A DNA stretch of 64,000 nt from Ottelia alismoides (lineage: Eukaryota > Streptophyta > Magnoliopsida > Alismatales > Hydrocharitaceae): assembly GCA_037367405.1 (NCBI GenBank), contig JAZKJV010002944.1:186001-250000 (forward strand). The letters run 5' to 3'. Positions 23,130 to 35,402 of this stretch are shown here, piece after piece. Within the stretch, counting starts at the first letter, position 1, and every line of letters begins with the position of its first letter. The translations under genes and the position numbers were made by a program. The notes under the pieces were generated by a model. It did no database searches, was not told where the DNA came from, and saw only the letters and a list, made by a program, of their open reading frames with translations.

Positions 23130-24184
23130 TGAAGGATATGGGAAGATCTTTAAGAGCACCATAGAAGCGTGTGGATCACATCGTATGCGATCGGAAGCGA
23201 GTAGTCGCATTAGTTGTTCGTGGCAGTAGAATTTAAAATATTTCAAACAATGAAACCACATGATCCAAGAACACTTCTTGGATCATTTCATCTAAATCAC
23301 AAACAAGTATTATGTTTACCTCTTGAAGCATGGTTGCGATCGAGTCTCTAAATGAAGAGATCTACTGTCTCAATTCTGATCCAACGAAGGAGATGCTTGC
23401 AAGCGTGTTGATGAAATGCGTGCTTCTCGCAATCCATGTTGATGATCCAAGCGATGAATCTCCTGATCTCATCACACAAGATCCGACATCTTCTTCACGA
23501 GCGAGGCGCACCGAAGGAGATAGAGATCCATGAGCAAACAATCCAGCAGCATAACAACGATGCTGCGGCGATGGCGACTCTCTCTAGGGATCCATGGTGG
23601 ATGGCGACAATAAGAGAGAGAAGACATGTAGAGAATGAGAGAGAGAGAGAGGACATGCTGTCGTAGTTGTTGTTGTAACTTTGAATAGTAAACATAACCA
23701 ATTAATTTAATTTAGATTAAATATATATCAATATAATTAATCCCAAATTCAATCAATCAAGCATGGAGATTGCCTCCTTACATGATATGGGAGTGGACGA
23801 TCACCCTTTCCTAATGGGAGTTGGTGGCCGTCCACCCTCCTAATTGGGAAGGAGCCAATCTCATGTAATCTCATGAGACTACATTATTCTGAGTAAATCT
23901 CCAAGATTTACAACAACACTTGTTGTAAAAAGTTCTAAAAATAATTCAAAATTATTTTGTGAATATTGCAATCTTGCCATTGGAAAATTGTGAATCATAT
24001 TTACAACCCAAAATAAAATGTAAATTACATTTTCAATTAATTGTCCTATGTGAATCCAATTCACATCAACATTTAAATTATAAATGTTATTTACAAATAG
24101 CTCTCTCTTATATATTATTAATCACATTTATAATATATATATGTGATTAATATGGATAGTGTTATCCACAATACTCATGTCCAT

Positions 24185-24365
24185 GATAATTAAATCACAT
24201 TTAATCATCTTGGATCTCCATTATCATATGCCCAAATAATATGAATCACATTCACTTTATTCATATCTTTGATAATTAAATCACATTTAATTATCTTAGA
24301 TAACTCTTCTTATATTATGAATCAAATTCATATTATTCATGATAATTAAATCACATTTAATTATC
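24185..24365. repeat. Three copies of a GATAATTAAAT/ATTTAATTATC hairpin
   Basis: Each 25-bp unit consists of GATAATTAAAT, loop CAC, and ATTTAATTATC. Positions are 24185-24209 (one mismatch), 24271-24295 and 24341-24365 (both perfect). Diverged counterparts occur in LTR2 (48965, 49052, 49126) and LTR3. Confidence 0.85.
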
Positions 24366-24871
24366 AGGTTTCTCAATGCTCGGATGTATATATCAACAAT
24401 GAAATTATCCTTGAACTCTTTCAAGGATAATGCGCTTTCTCCACGGATACATGGAGATAAGGACACGGAGATTGTACCATTCCACTTATAGTGACTTGTA
24501 TATTGAGATCACATCTCGAATCCAGATCATGTGGACCTCTCATAGATGCTTGATTAAATCAAGACCGCAAATCTAATCTCCTCATTGCATCTGAATCACA
24601 TTCAGATCAATGTTCAATACTTGGATCAAGATCGGATTACTTCTCTACTGAGAGGAGTCACTAAAATCCAGACCCATTTCTTCAATCCTTGGGAACGGAT
24701 GCGTCATGGTTATATAATTGTTTATGATCACATCACACTCAAGTATTGTAATACCTATACATCCTGCATACTGGAAGACCCTGATTAAACCCGAAGTTTT
24801 AGATTTATTTAGACTGTCTCCTTCTGGGTTTTATCATTAAGTTTCTCATTTGATCATTGGGAGTCAGTATC

Positions 24872-24941
24872 GATCATATACTTTCCAAAAGCATATATCA
24901 TATATAGGTGTTGATCATATACTTTCCAAAAGCATATATCA
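24872..24941 (+). repeat. 29-bp direct repeat in TE-G LTR1
   Basis: GATCATATACTTTCC followed by AAAAGCATATATCA occurs at 24872-24900 and again at 24913-24941, a 41-bp period. The pair is preserved with few changes in LTR2 (near 49650) and LTR3 (near 57390), so the duplication predates the array. Confidence 0.85.
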
Positions 24942-25585
24942 AACCTACAAATTCAGTCAAGCTTCCAAAGTGAGACGACCGTGCACGGAATTTGATTCTT
25001 CCCAATATCTCATGAGTGAATGAACCTATATGATCCCTTTGAGAGATCGTATTACTCATATGCCCTTATATGCGCACCAACATGCCGATATTTAGACCTT
25101 GATTAGGTCATCAACCTATTGGTCTGCCAAATGTAGATACTCAAACATATAGTAACAAATCTGTCTCCGGTCAGAAGATGCATGCCTATATCATGACAGC
25201 ATACGACATAGGTCTTTGATTATCTCGATCTTGTTAAGTCGACTCTTTGACCTAACTTATCTAACACCTCCGAATCTCTAGATATCTGCCTTTAGAGAAA
25301 GTATTGGCATCTCCTTCTCAAGCTGGAGATCATCTCTTAATAATCATCTGACAGTTCTTGACGAGTCCTTAATCTAACTCTTTAGATATTCATCCAAGCA
25401 CCAGCCTTTGCGATTCAATAATTAAATCAACAACTTTATGATCATTAAGATGGCCATGGCACATAACCCTAATTTTACTAATGGACCAATTATGCAAATT
25501 AATTATTCTTCATTTCAGATCAGGGAATAATATTTGCAATAACATTTATTGCATAATGGCTTTCTGTGGGCTCTGATGTCCAACA

Positions 25586-28500
25586 ATCTCCCACTAGCCC
25601 AAAGAGCCATTAATGGGCTAATCTTTAAACCCTCACTCACGTGACAATCATAGACTATTTAAATAGATAGGTAAGTTGATCAAGTACTCTGTTCCCAAGA
25701 TACTATGCCAAGTCCTTTTATGGCACTTTCATATCAACTAGTAACAATGCTCGCATCCAATGCGAATGTTGCATCCTATGCAACCAAAACTCAATATTGT
25801 TAGTTATAGTGTCGTTGATACTACAACTCAATAATTATTATAACCAGTATATATTTTCCATTATCCTTATCATAATACCCCTATTCCCAGAGATTTATCT
25901 CCTAAGGTATCCGCAGTTAAGACCTTTTAAATCTCTTTCTATAAAGTCTTAAGCTCTTGAAGAAAAGACTTTGAAATAACCATCTCAAAAAGTCTTGTCA
26001 TGTTTGAAGATATATTTATTACCAAAACTAAATGTTTTATCTCCCAAGTAGGATTAGTAACAGTTTACTACTCCCACCGCGTGGCAGACATCTGACTTTT
26101 GTGTACATCTAGCATACATCCGGCTTCTCATAACTCAATGGCAAGCAGTTTTAGCATTCACTTCCTCAACTCTTCGAGGTGCTATCCCTTCAGATAGGTC
26201 AGTACCATACCTTAAGGGATGGAAGCCTTTCTTGGAATTTTCCAGATAATGGAAATGTCCAAGGTGTACCACTAATGTGACGGTCCCGATACCTTCTTTT
26301 ATTTACTTATGAACAACTTCAGAACTAAGATCTAAGAGGTATCCTTAAGATCATATCTCAAGGTATGGAATATCCAGTATATAAAACACTTATTAATATC
26401 CTTATGTTGTTCTAAATGATTAGGATATTATCTACATTTAGAACGATAAACACAACGACACTCCCACTAAGCTTCACACGGTTCATCAAGATTCTATTTG
26501 AAATGATAACATTTATGATTTCATCAAATCCAATGTTACAACTACAAGAAGCTTATTTGAGTCTATAAATGGAGTTGCTTAGCTTGCACACCTTGCTTTC
26601 CTGAACCATGAAGCCCTAAGGCTATTTCATGTGAATATCCTAAGAGAGGTATTCATCGAGAAATGCAATATTGACTTCCATCTTGAAGATGTTAAAGTCA
26701 AGTTGTATAGCTATAGTTAGCAATATTTTGGTGGGTTAAGAATGGCCACTGGAGAGCAAGTTTCATTGCAAGCGATGTCTTATCTTCGGTGCGTATCTTA
26801 TGGATATGAACCATGCTTTGAAGGTCTCTACATTCTCATAGGTTCATTCTTTCTCTTGAAGATCCATTTACACCTTAACGGGTCTTACCCAAATAGGTGG
26901 ATCCTCGAGGGTCCATATAAAACATTTGTACATGAAGTCTACTTTAGACTTTATTGATAACATCCATCTTTCCATGTCATGATCTTCAGGAGCTTCATCA
27001 CATGAAGTAAGATCATTGTCAGACCTAACTGGCACATGGAATCCATCCTCAAACTCGTTTGAAGAGGAATGGGTGTTTCATCTTTAATTGTTCTTTTAGT
27101 TTCGATTTCAGGATCCTCATTATCTTCTCAAGATTAAATGAGTTCCTTAACTTCATTTTTATCTTGATTCCCAAGAGAGTCATCCTCTAAGAATCATATT
27201 CTCAGAGATGAGATCTTTTAAGAATCCCAAGGTCATAAAGTAGGTATATAATATCATCCTTTATTTACCTGATGACGTAGCACTCTCTTGTGCTAGATTC
27301 CAGCTTACTTGCATTCATGACAAAGTTATGAAACAAACGACCCTAAATCCTCAAGTGTCCAACACTAGTCTAGGTTCCAAACCATAGCTTATGAGGATGT
27401 ACAGTTTTAGATTTACATGGAATCTTTCTAAGGATATATAGTGTAGTCTCTACTACATATATACATGTAAACTAAGAGGTAGTTATGCGAAGATTCATCA
27501 TTGATCAAATCATGTCACAATTGATCCAATTGTATCTCCCTACAACTCTATTGAGTTTAGGTGTATCGAGGAGTGAGATAGGAATGATATTACTATCTCC
27601 ATAAGGTGTACAAGCTACCTTGATTAGATCGAATTCATTTCTTCTTTCTTCCAACTTTGGTTCTAAACCAAAATTGTGAAATATTTGAACATTTCAAAGA
27701 TTTCTAGGGTGAAGGGAAGAAATCTCATATCACAAATAATCATCAATAGATATCACACATCATTAATGTTTATTATGATATAGATGATGCACATACATCA
27801 ATATATATATGAGATCTTGAATATCTTGACATCTTAAACCATTCCCAGAGAAGGGTGCATTGGACGTTTTTAGTTTTGAATACAATGTTTATAAGTATGT
27901 AAGTTTTGAACCTTTAGACAATCTAAAGTTCAATATCTTACTAATCTATTGATCTCATAAGCAGACTTATGTCCAAGACATGATGCCAGATCATCGTCAA
28001 ATGATCTTCATCCCCCTATTGATCTTTAAAGTTTAATTTTCAGTATTAGAAATGTAGTGAACCATTTATTAGTTTCCTAATTTAGTAGGGTCCACTAGAT
28101 GTTAGCTTACTTTCAAGAATATATCCGTCATAACTCTTTATGATAGGTTTATTTCAGAATTCATGTTTATTTCCAACATTTAGAAATAAACAATGAGTGT
28201 AATCTAATATCTAGGTCATAGATACATTGTCTAAGACTAAGAACTCTCCCACTGAAATTATGAAGTCTATCAATCCAATAGAGATTGTTGCAAAAATTGC
28301 ATCAATATCCATGTATATGATAATTAAACCTTAAGATCAAAATTTCTAGTCTTCTAAAACATATGCAACCAATTGCAAGTGTTATTAGAAGAATTAGTTG
28401 CAATTATCATACTTTAATTTATACAAGAAAGCTGATTCAATGATTATATGTAGATGTAGATTATTTCGATGCACTATATGAGTCCTTCTTTAAGGATTCT

Positions 28501-29160
28501 AGATAGACTTGATAGTCATACTATCAAGACATCAACTTATTGCAGTACTGGTATTTATCCAACTCTTTGAATATCATATGTAAGGAAATAGAAGTACAGT
28601 CAACTCCTTTACTTTCCTTCTTGCTTGGGTCAGACCCATGCTTCCACTGCGTTCCCTTCATCTATAAACTACCATTGCTTAAGAAAAAGGAACTCTTATG
28701 TTTAATTCAAAAGGATATCAATATAAGAATATTTCAACATTTATACATGCTTCATTCAATTCATACAATATGAATCTTATGAAGCTTCATGAATGACTTG
28801 AGTATAAACAGTAGAACGATGGCACTCATCGTATCTACATCCATCTAAACTCTAAAGACTTTGGTTCAGGCAGATACTCAAACAATTTAAGTACACCTTC
28901 TCTTATCGAGCCACCATTGTGCATAACACAGTGAACCATGCCATTCATGAATAAATGTCGAGAGAACATATGTTTCCCGAAACATTTCTTAGATTTTATA
29001 AGTATTATTTGACAATTACGATCATTATTGACATGTCACTTCTAAAGTAGATTCGATGAGATATCAAGATTATAGAGACATACAAACCCTAGGATTATAG
29101 TCCTATTGTCTATTTATTTTCATTCCTCATTATTTTGAGGAAACTTACATATTGCAACCA
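25586..29160 (-). pseudogene. TE-G internal copy 1: copia integrase and RT remnants
   Basis: Minus-strand reading with many stops and frameshifts. Integrase zinc finger at about 27991-27855 (CLGHKSAYEINRLVRY ... HTYKHC). IN-RT border at about 27435-27220 (YILRKIPCKSKTVHPHKLWF, then KLESSTRECYVI). RT at about 26690-26600 (MEVNIAFLDEYLS, a stop, then DIHMK). The catalytic box at 26427-26438 reads NVDN instead of YVDD. The 3' end carries the PPT-like sequence GGGCTAGTGGGAGAT (25600-25586). This part is separated from its 5' portion (45948-47772) by TE-H. Confidence 0.85.
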
Positions 29161-29165
29161 TATAC
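29161..29165. other. Left target-site duplication of TE-H
   Basis: TATAC, paired with CATAC at 45943-45947. The uninterrupted second copy of TE-G has CATAC at 53961-53965 in the same context (GCAACCA-CATAC-CTTATGTG), so the left copy carries one C-to-T change. Confidence 0.92.
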
Positions 29166-30306
29166 TGATGAATCTCTTTTTCATCATCTTTATTCTATCA
29201 TTTTGGCCTTAAAAGCCCTAGTAAACGCGTGTAAATAGCCCTAATTCGTGCATTTTATCATTCATGCATTGTGTGTAAATATTGTATAAAATACGATTTT
29301 TAAAGCCAAAATTATAGAATAAAGGAAAAAAAGTATAAAACATTGCGAATATTTTATGACCCGAAACCCTGAGACCTAGGCATCTTGATGACTAGGTCGA
29401 CAAGGAATAAAGAAGGGGGAGATAAGGGCCAAAAATCAATAAAAATTACCTTTTATTTTATTAATTCTTTATTCATTTTGGGACCTATTTTTAGTTCCAC
29501 TTTTTATACCTCAAATAAAGAAACATACATGAAAGTTGTATATAATTAAATATAGAAAAATACAAATTGATTTCACAGAAAAATAATGTACAGATAAAAA
29601 GTTATGATCTGAATAAAAATCCAAAACCCAAACTTCCCAGACCCATATCTCTCAAATAAAAACTCAAAATATATCAAAATCACCTTCAATTATATATAAT
29701 TTTTAATAATCTATTTATGAAGGTGTTTCATATTTTTTGGAGTTATGGTGTGAAAGTTAGATTTTGGAACCCTATTGTATACTTTACCCGATTAAAATAT
29801 TCATTTTAAATATTATTCATTATTTTTATAATTTCATGTTTTATAATTTTGTAAATATTAGTTATAATATATGTACATAAAAAAATTTGAATGAAAACAT
29901 CAAGAAAATATAGAAATAAAATCCTTTTATTAAATACATAGGTAAAATTCCTATATCTATACCTATATAGACATTATCCCTATTTATTTAATTGTATATA
30001 ATACATCATAAAAATAAAATAAAAATATATTTAAGTGTATAAAATTAAGTTATAAATATATAAAGTAATAAACGGAATTAATAAAATTAAAATAAAAAAT
30101 AAAAAATTAAACATTAATATATAGACAAATATACCTTCATATAGCCCCTAAAAGGTAACTTGTTATTTTAAGGCACTAAAAATAAATAAAAATTATAATA
30201 AAATAATTTAAAAAATAATGAATATTTTTCATTTTGTAACCTAAATTTAATAAAATCATTTATTATTTAATATCTATTTTCTAATCTTATTCATGTGGCC
30301 TTTTTT

Positions 30307-30332
30307 CTGGTTGGTCCACGTGGACCAACCAG
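30307..30332. promoter_or_regulatory. 26-bp perfect palindrome centred on a G-box
   Basis: Half-site CTGGTTGGTCCAC followed directly by its reverse complement; the centre is CACGTG, the plant bZIP/bHLH G-box core. The 3' LTR copy (39938-39963) differs at one position. It lies at the AT-to-GC transition, a plausible U3 promoter position. Function is inferred. Confidence 0.7.
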
Positions 30333-31560
30333 ATGGCTAGGAGGGTTGACCCCGGTCAGCTCTCTGACCCTCTCTGCCACCTTCGTCAGACCTCGTTTCT
30401 TGCCATTTTTGTCGAGTTTTGTAGCTCAATTCTTTCACTATTTCGCGACGAGGCCTTCATGACTTTTGCTTCTCATAGACTGATCTTACAAGCCCTTGCA
30501 TTTTTTCGGGAGTGGATCACTGAGACGTCTGCTGTCCCTCGTTCTTTGAGCCATTCTGTTAACCTGTACAAAAAGCCACCCGACCTTCGAGCCCAAGTTT
30601 GAACCCTTTTTCCTATGCCTAGCTGCTCCATTTTTGGTGCCCTGGATCGAGGATAGTGACAGCTCCTCTCCGGCTCCTTCGCGGAGGAGTTTGGCTTGGC
30701 CAACGACAGTCTCCACCCCCATCTCCGGCCACTGGCCGTGAGGTATATCTCTGGCATTTCATGCCTTTGAGGTACGCTTTCTATTTATTTTCCCTACATT
30801 TTTAGCTTCACCTTAGTCTGAGGAATCGATTCGCACCTTCCATTTCGCCTTGTATCAAATTAATCACCTTCACCACCACCTCGCCGGAGCTTGCTCCGGC
30901 GAGCTCCTATTTAACTTCCCCAGCCCATTCCGCCCCGCTACGGTGTCGAGGCATTTTACCCTCGACCCCCTCACTTTGTTTTTAGGTCTAGGAACCGTAA
31001 CGTGCACCTGGGGCTATTTTGAGGACCGGCCGAGTTCCTTGGAGCTTCACGGCTCCGCCGACCTTGTGCGGCCACTCCATGCTTCACTGAAGCGTTTTGA
31101 GGCCCCCAGCTTCTTGAGGATGACCACATGAGCCTTCCATCCATTTTGGAGCTTCAAAGATCGCCGGAGGACGGAGATCGAGCTCGGGGAAGCTCGCCTC
31201 GCCGGGGTTGCTTCCTAGTTCGTCCACCGACCTCCAGCACCGTTGGATCTGGCCGGATCGCCCAGGCGTACAGTAGCCGTAGGATCGCATATCGCCTCCA
31301 CTATCGAATCTTCCCTTGAAGATCTGATCTCTGGCGTCAGCTGCCGACCCATCATCAACCGTCCATTGCGCGCTACGTGTCTTAAACGAAATATCCCACA
31401 CCGTTGGATCGTGCCTAAGGTGGGCTTTTTGCAACTCCGCCCAGTCGTTTTTGTTATTTAATTATTAGTTTATAAACTTTTTTCTGTCGCTTTAATATTT
31501 TTGTAATATTTATAAAAAGGCCCCTTAACTTTGCGTAATTACTTTTCAGTCTTGCCACGT

Positions 31561-31588
31561 CACCTCACGTGACGCTTCACGTGAGGTG
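31561..31588. promoter_or_regulatory. Inverted repeat with two CACGTGA boxes
   Basis: CACCTCACGTGA (31561-31572), loop CGCT, TCACGTGAGGTG (31577-31588): perfect 12-bp arms, each with a TCACGTGA palindrome. In the 3' LTR near 41190-41217 the right box has mutated to TCACGTCAGGTG. Confidence 0.65.
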
Positions 31589-32968
31589 GCGATTTTATGG
31601 CAGGCCCTCGGACTTTTAGATATTATGGTTAAGTCCAGAAAATTTTTTATGTTGTTATAATATTTTTGGAAAATTTGCACGTAAGACCCCAACATTTTGG
31701 AAATTGTGTTTCAGTCCTCGTTAGTCGTACGCGCTTATACACGTGATTTTAGTTATTTTGTAGGGAAGCCTTCATGACTTTAGTTATTTCTTATTGGTCA
31801 AGGAATTTTTTTTGTTTATTATAATTTTGTGGGAAAATTGCATTTTGGCCCCCAAACTTTTATATATATACAAAAATACCTCTGCTAGGAGTGTAATTTC
31901 TCTTTGTTGATTGTATTTATTTCATGCATCGATAAGCCTTTAAAAAATCCCCAAAAATATCCTTAAGCTCCTGTTGCATTGATCTTTCACGTCATATTTT
32001 TGTTTTAAATTTTTGAAGCATTTTAATATTTATAAAAAAACGAAACTTGCATTTTCATCCTTGTTTGCATTAGAAAAAATGCAAAAATTATAAAACCGTT
32101 TTGAAAAATTCCAAAAAAATATATTTTATATTTACTTAAGTATTTTACAACTTTAGATCAAACATAAAATATAAAAGAAAACTCATAAAAACTGAAAATC
32201 TCTAAAATCTTTATAAAAATATAAAAAAATCATTAAAAAATCATAAAAATATAATTTCCATTTTTAAATTTTCTTTGTATTATTATCTTTATATTAAAAA
32301 TAATTTAGAGAATTTTTGAATCTGTTTGATATTTTTTATCTCCAATTTAATTTTGGGTATTTAATTTAAACACTGTTTTGGGTATTTTTGACTTTAAAAA
32401 TCTTAAAAAATTAGCAAAAAATTTAAAAAAATCATAAAAATAGTAAAACATATTAAAAACTCAAAAAATATTTTATTTTCTTATTTTTTCCTATTTTATA
32501 ATTTTTATATTAAGCCTAGATTACATTGTATATATATCATATATATAATTTATATTTATATTAAAAGAAAAATAAAAATAAAAAATACAAAATATAAAAA
32601 AGAAAATACAAAAACCCGAAAATTAAAAATTAAACATAAAAATATAAAAAATCAAAAAAATTAAAAATTATAAAACCCACAAAAAATAACACTTACATAG
32701 ACTAATACATCACAATCATTTTTGTGCATTTTTTTGCCTCGATCTACCTGCTTGTTCCCTGTATTCGACACTCTACACATACTTGCAGCTATACACATCT
32801 TTGTTGTAGAGTTATAATAAATTTTAACTCTGTACACTTGTTTTTCATTGTTTGATCATCTGTTGTGGGTTAATTGTTTATTAACTGAGGTTTCGTGTGA
32901 GGTCACCTCAACGACTGTTGATTCACCTTGTGAATTAACACGACCTCCACGAAATCTCGATTATGAAA

Positions 32969-32986
32969 TGGCGCCGTTGCTGGGGA
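32969..32986 (+). other. Primer binding site of TE-H (tRNA-Asp type)
   Basis: TGGCGCCGTTGCTGGGGA lies two bases after the LTR. One base differs from the usual Athila-type TGGCGCCGTTGCCGGGGA, complementary to the 3' end of tRNA-Asp. Confidence 0.93.
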
Positions 32987-34198
32987 ACTACAATGCATAG
33001 ATTGGGATTATTTATTGATTGTGATTATTTGCATGTTTTTGTACCTTCATTATTTTCTTGTTATTTGATATTAATTGTTTATCCATCTAATCATATCTTC
33101 TTTGTCTCCTTTGTTGAGAGGGACCGAATATTGAGGCGGATCGCCTAGGGGATCCGATGCATCCTTGGGAAGCGGAGTCACCATTCTACCCTAGCCGGTA
33201 GGAGAGAGCAGCAGATGACACTTGAAAGATTTTTGGGAGATAGTTGCATTTTATTTCATAGCATTTTTTTGTAATTTCACTGAGAAAGAGATCATAATTT
33301 GTAATAATACAGGTACTCTGGACTCGGGACTTTCAGGCCCAATTCCAAAGTGTTTGTACACTTGGGGGCTCACTGCGGTTTTCTCGTGTTTTCATCACAT
33401 TTTTTATTTGTTTCCCGATTTTATTTATTTCTTTTGTGTGATTGAGCCCTCAGTTGTAGGAACTGCTTGTCATTAGCATTAGGTCCAAACACCTAATATT
33501 CTTTGTATGCTCATATAGTCTACGTTTGGACTTACTCAAATTTTGAAACATTGTTCTTCACGCTAATAGCAGTTTCTCATCCTAGGGCGATTTCATCGGC
33601 TTGCATTTGCATATAGATATGTTTCAATTCTACTGAGCATCCTTGCATGTAGAGTGCTGGAAGCAAGGTGAGTATTTATACTTTAGCATTCATCATCATT
33701 TTTGTCGCTTGCGTTGCTTTTCCGCCTCTCTACCTCTGATTTTGATCACCTAGGTGCTAAGGAATTGACTCCTCAATAGGCACGTGCATTCTCATTAAAA
33801 ATCCAAAAAAGTGATAATCAATAAAATTGGGACTGTTAATATTACTCGGCCCTAAAATCAACCAAAAAGAAAAATATTGTCTTGGGGCAAGTAATTCCCT
33901 CATTGTCTTCGTTTTACTTGCTCACACACCCCCTAAGGACTAGTGCCCAAATCCTATTCAACCTCCTAAGTGTTTGCGCGAATTTTGACTTCTCACCTAA
34001 CTCTAAAACAGACAAGGTGAAAAGACCGCACTTTGCGATCTTCACCGAGTTGACTAGGTGAATTGAGGGTTTGTTTTGTGTGCCTTTTCTTGTGTTTTCT
34101 TGTGTTCATCTTGATCACTTCTGCGCATTTGCGCCTTGTTCTTCACTTCTCTTGATTTGACCTTCGTGCTCTCTCGATCATTTTCTTTTTGTTTCAAG
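32987..34198 (+). other. Leader of TE-H
   Basis: 1.2 kb without coding evidence. It includes a long-range inverted repeat, GTCCAAAC (33483-33490) and GTTTGGAC (33524-33531). Packaging signals would be expected here but cannot be recognised from sequence. Confidence 0.6.
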
Positions 34199-35402
34199 AT
34201 GACCGATTGGAGTGTTTTCTATCCGGACTTTGCGGATCCCTCGTTCACTCCAGCCAGTCCACCTCCCTTTTATCAAGAGGTTCCTCCTCCTATTTTTTCT
34301 GATTTTTGTACATACCCGCCTCAGCCATAGTATCAGGACTCGGACTTCTACCCACATCCACCACCACCTTCTTACTCTCCACCTTCACATCCACTCGAGC
34401 TTGATCTGCTGGAGTCACCTTTCATGATTTCCATGATTGAGACCTTGAACCAAATGATGGAGCAAATGAATTCAAGGATCGATGATCTTACTAGTTTGAA
34501 TAAGAACCAGAACGATGCTCCATTCTTTGAGGATATGGATTCACTTAAGGACGATCATGAGATCTTGCAATCACCGAATACAAAAAATGAGAAAAAACTA
34601 AAAATCCAAAAAGAGTTCTAGAGACCTTTGGTTGAGTCAGACTGTAAGGAGAGCGCCCACTTGCCAGATCCCTTGACCACACATCCATTCACATCTAGTC
34701 CCACCTTTGACCCTGAGGATGCCACTGTATAGACTGCTCTTGGTTGTCCTTGTGTATATGATGATTCCAATCTCCTCCCTTGTATGAAGGAGATCCAAAA
34801 ATTCAAAAAAATGTTGACTGAACCTGAAGTGGTGGCCGCTATTCATGAGATCATTGATGCCCCACTTCGCCAGGCCTTGACCCAATTGTCTGCTCCTCAT
34901 CATAAGAAGAGAAAGCGGAGGAGCATATCTGAGCGTCATATCTTGACCATGGCCACTGCCCACGCCATTGCCCATCATCCATCTTCTAGGAAAAGGAACA
35001 TTGTCACACCTTTTGTGAGCTGCATCACCTCTGAACATTTATGTGATAACACTCTCCTCGACGACGGTGTGTCTATCAATATAATACCCTTCTCGTTGGT
35101 ACAGTCTATTCATCTTGGGCCTCTCAAAGAAAACCAGGATGATAGTACAATTTGCTGATGGATCAATAAAGAGGCCGAAGGGTACTCTTGAGAACGTCGT
35201 CATCCTAATTCAGGGTATGGGCTTCAGGACAGATTTTGTTGTTTTTCCCATGGAGACCTCCACAGTGGAGTGTCCTCCAATCATCCTAGGTTGGCCCTTT
35301 CTCGCCTCTACGAGAGCCGTTATTGACTACGGATCAGGAGAGATCCGCTTCCATTCTGATATCGGGAGCGATGTGTTGATCCCTACACCTACCACCGACT
35401 AG
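34199..35402 (+). pseudogene. TE-H reduced gag and aspartic protease remnant
   Basis: The frame opens MTDWSVFYPDFADPSFTP, the same start as TE-C gag, followed by Pro-rich sequence and a short coiled segment (MIETLNQMMEQMNSRIDDL). The Retrotrans_gag core (HEAWERFK...) is absent. It continues to the linker RHILTMATAHAIA, then the protease. The active site reads LLDDGVSINIIPFSL where D-T/S-G is expected, so the catalytic triad reads DDG. After a frameshift near 35150 come FADGSIKRPKGTLENVVI and CPPIILGWPFLASTRAVIDY. In-frame stops lie at 34328, 34619 and 34730. Not functional as read. Confidence 0.85.

Larger units (their letters stand above)
23130..25585 (-). repeat. TE-G LTR1, 2456 bp
   Basis: TG at 23130, CCAACA at 25585. 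Shorter than the other two LTRs. It lacks about 130 bp present at 48336-48470 and about 44 bp present near 50055-50095. It contains a GA-rich run (23637-23652), three copies of an inverted 25-bp module (24185, 24271, 24341) and a 29-bp direct repeat (24872 and 24913). No gene seen. Confidence 0.9.
29166..32966 (+). repeat. 5' LTR of TE-H, 3801 bp
   Basis: TGATGAATCTC at the start, CGATTATGA at the end; the 3' LTR ends CGATTATCA, so the terminal C is mutated here. The first 1.1 kb is AT-rich and contains GACAAGGAATAAAG followed by a purine run also seen in TE-C and TE-D. The block 30300-31460 is GC-rich with a 26-bp G-box palindrome at its start. The remainder is very AT-rich. Open frames at 30333-30602 and 30850-31461 recur in the 3' LTR but lack domains; they are not called as genes. 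Confidence 0.95.

Noticed and set aside
30333..31461. Open frames repeated at 39964-41042
   Set aside because: They recur only because they lie in the two LTRs of TE-H; frames are not conserved between the copies and carry no domain.
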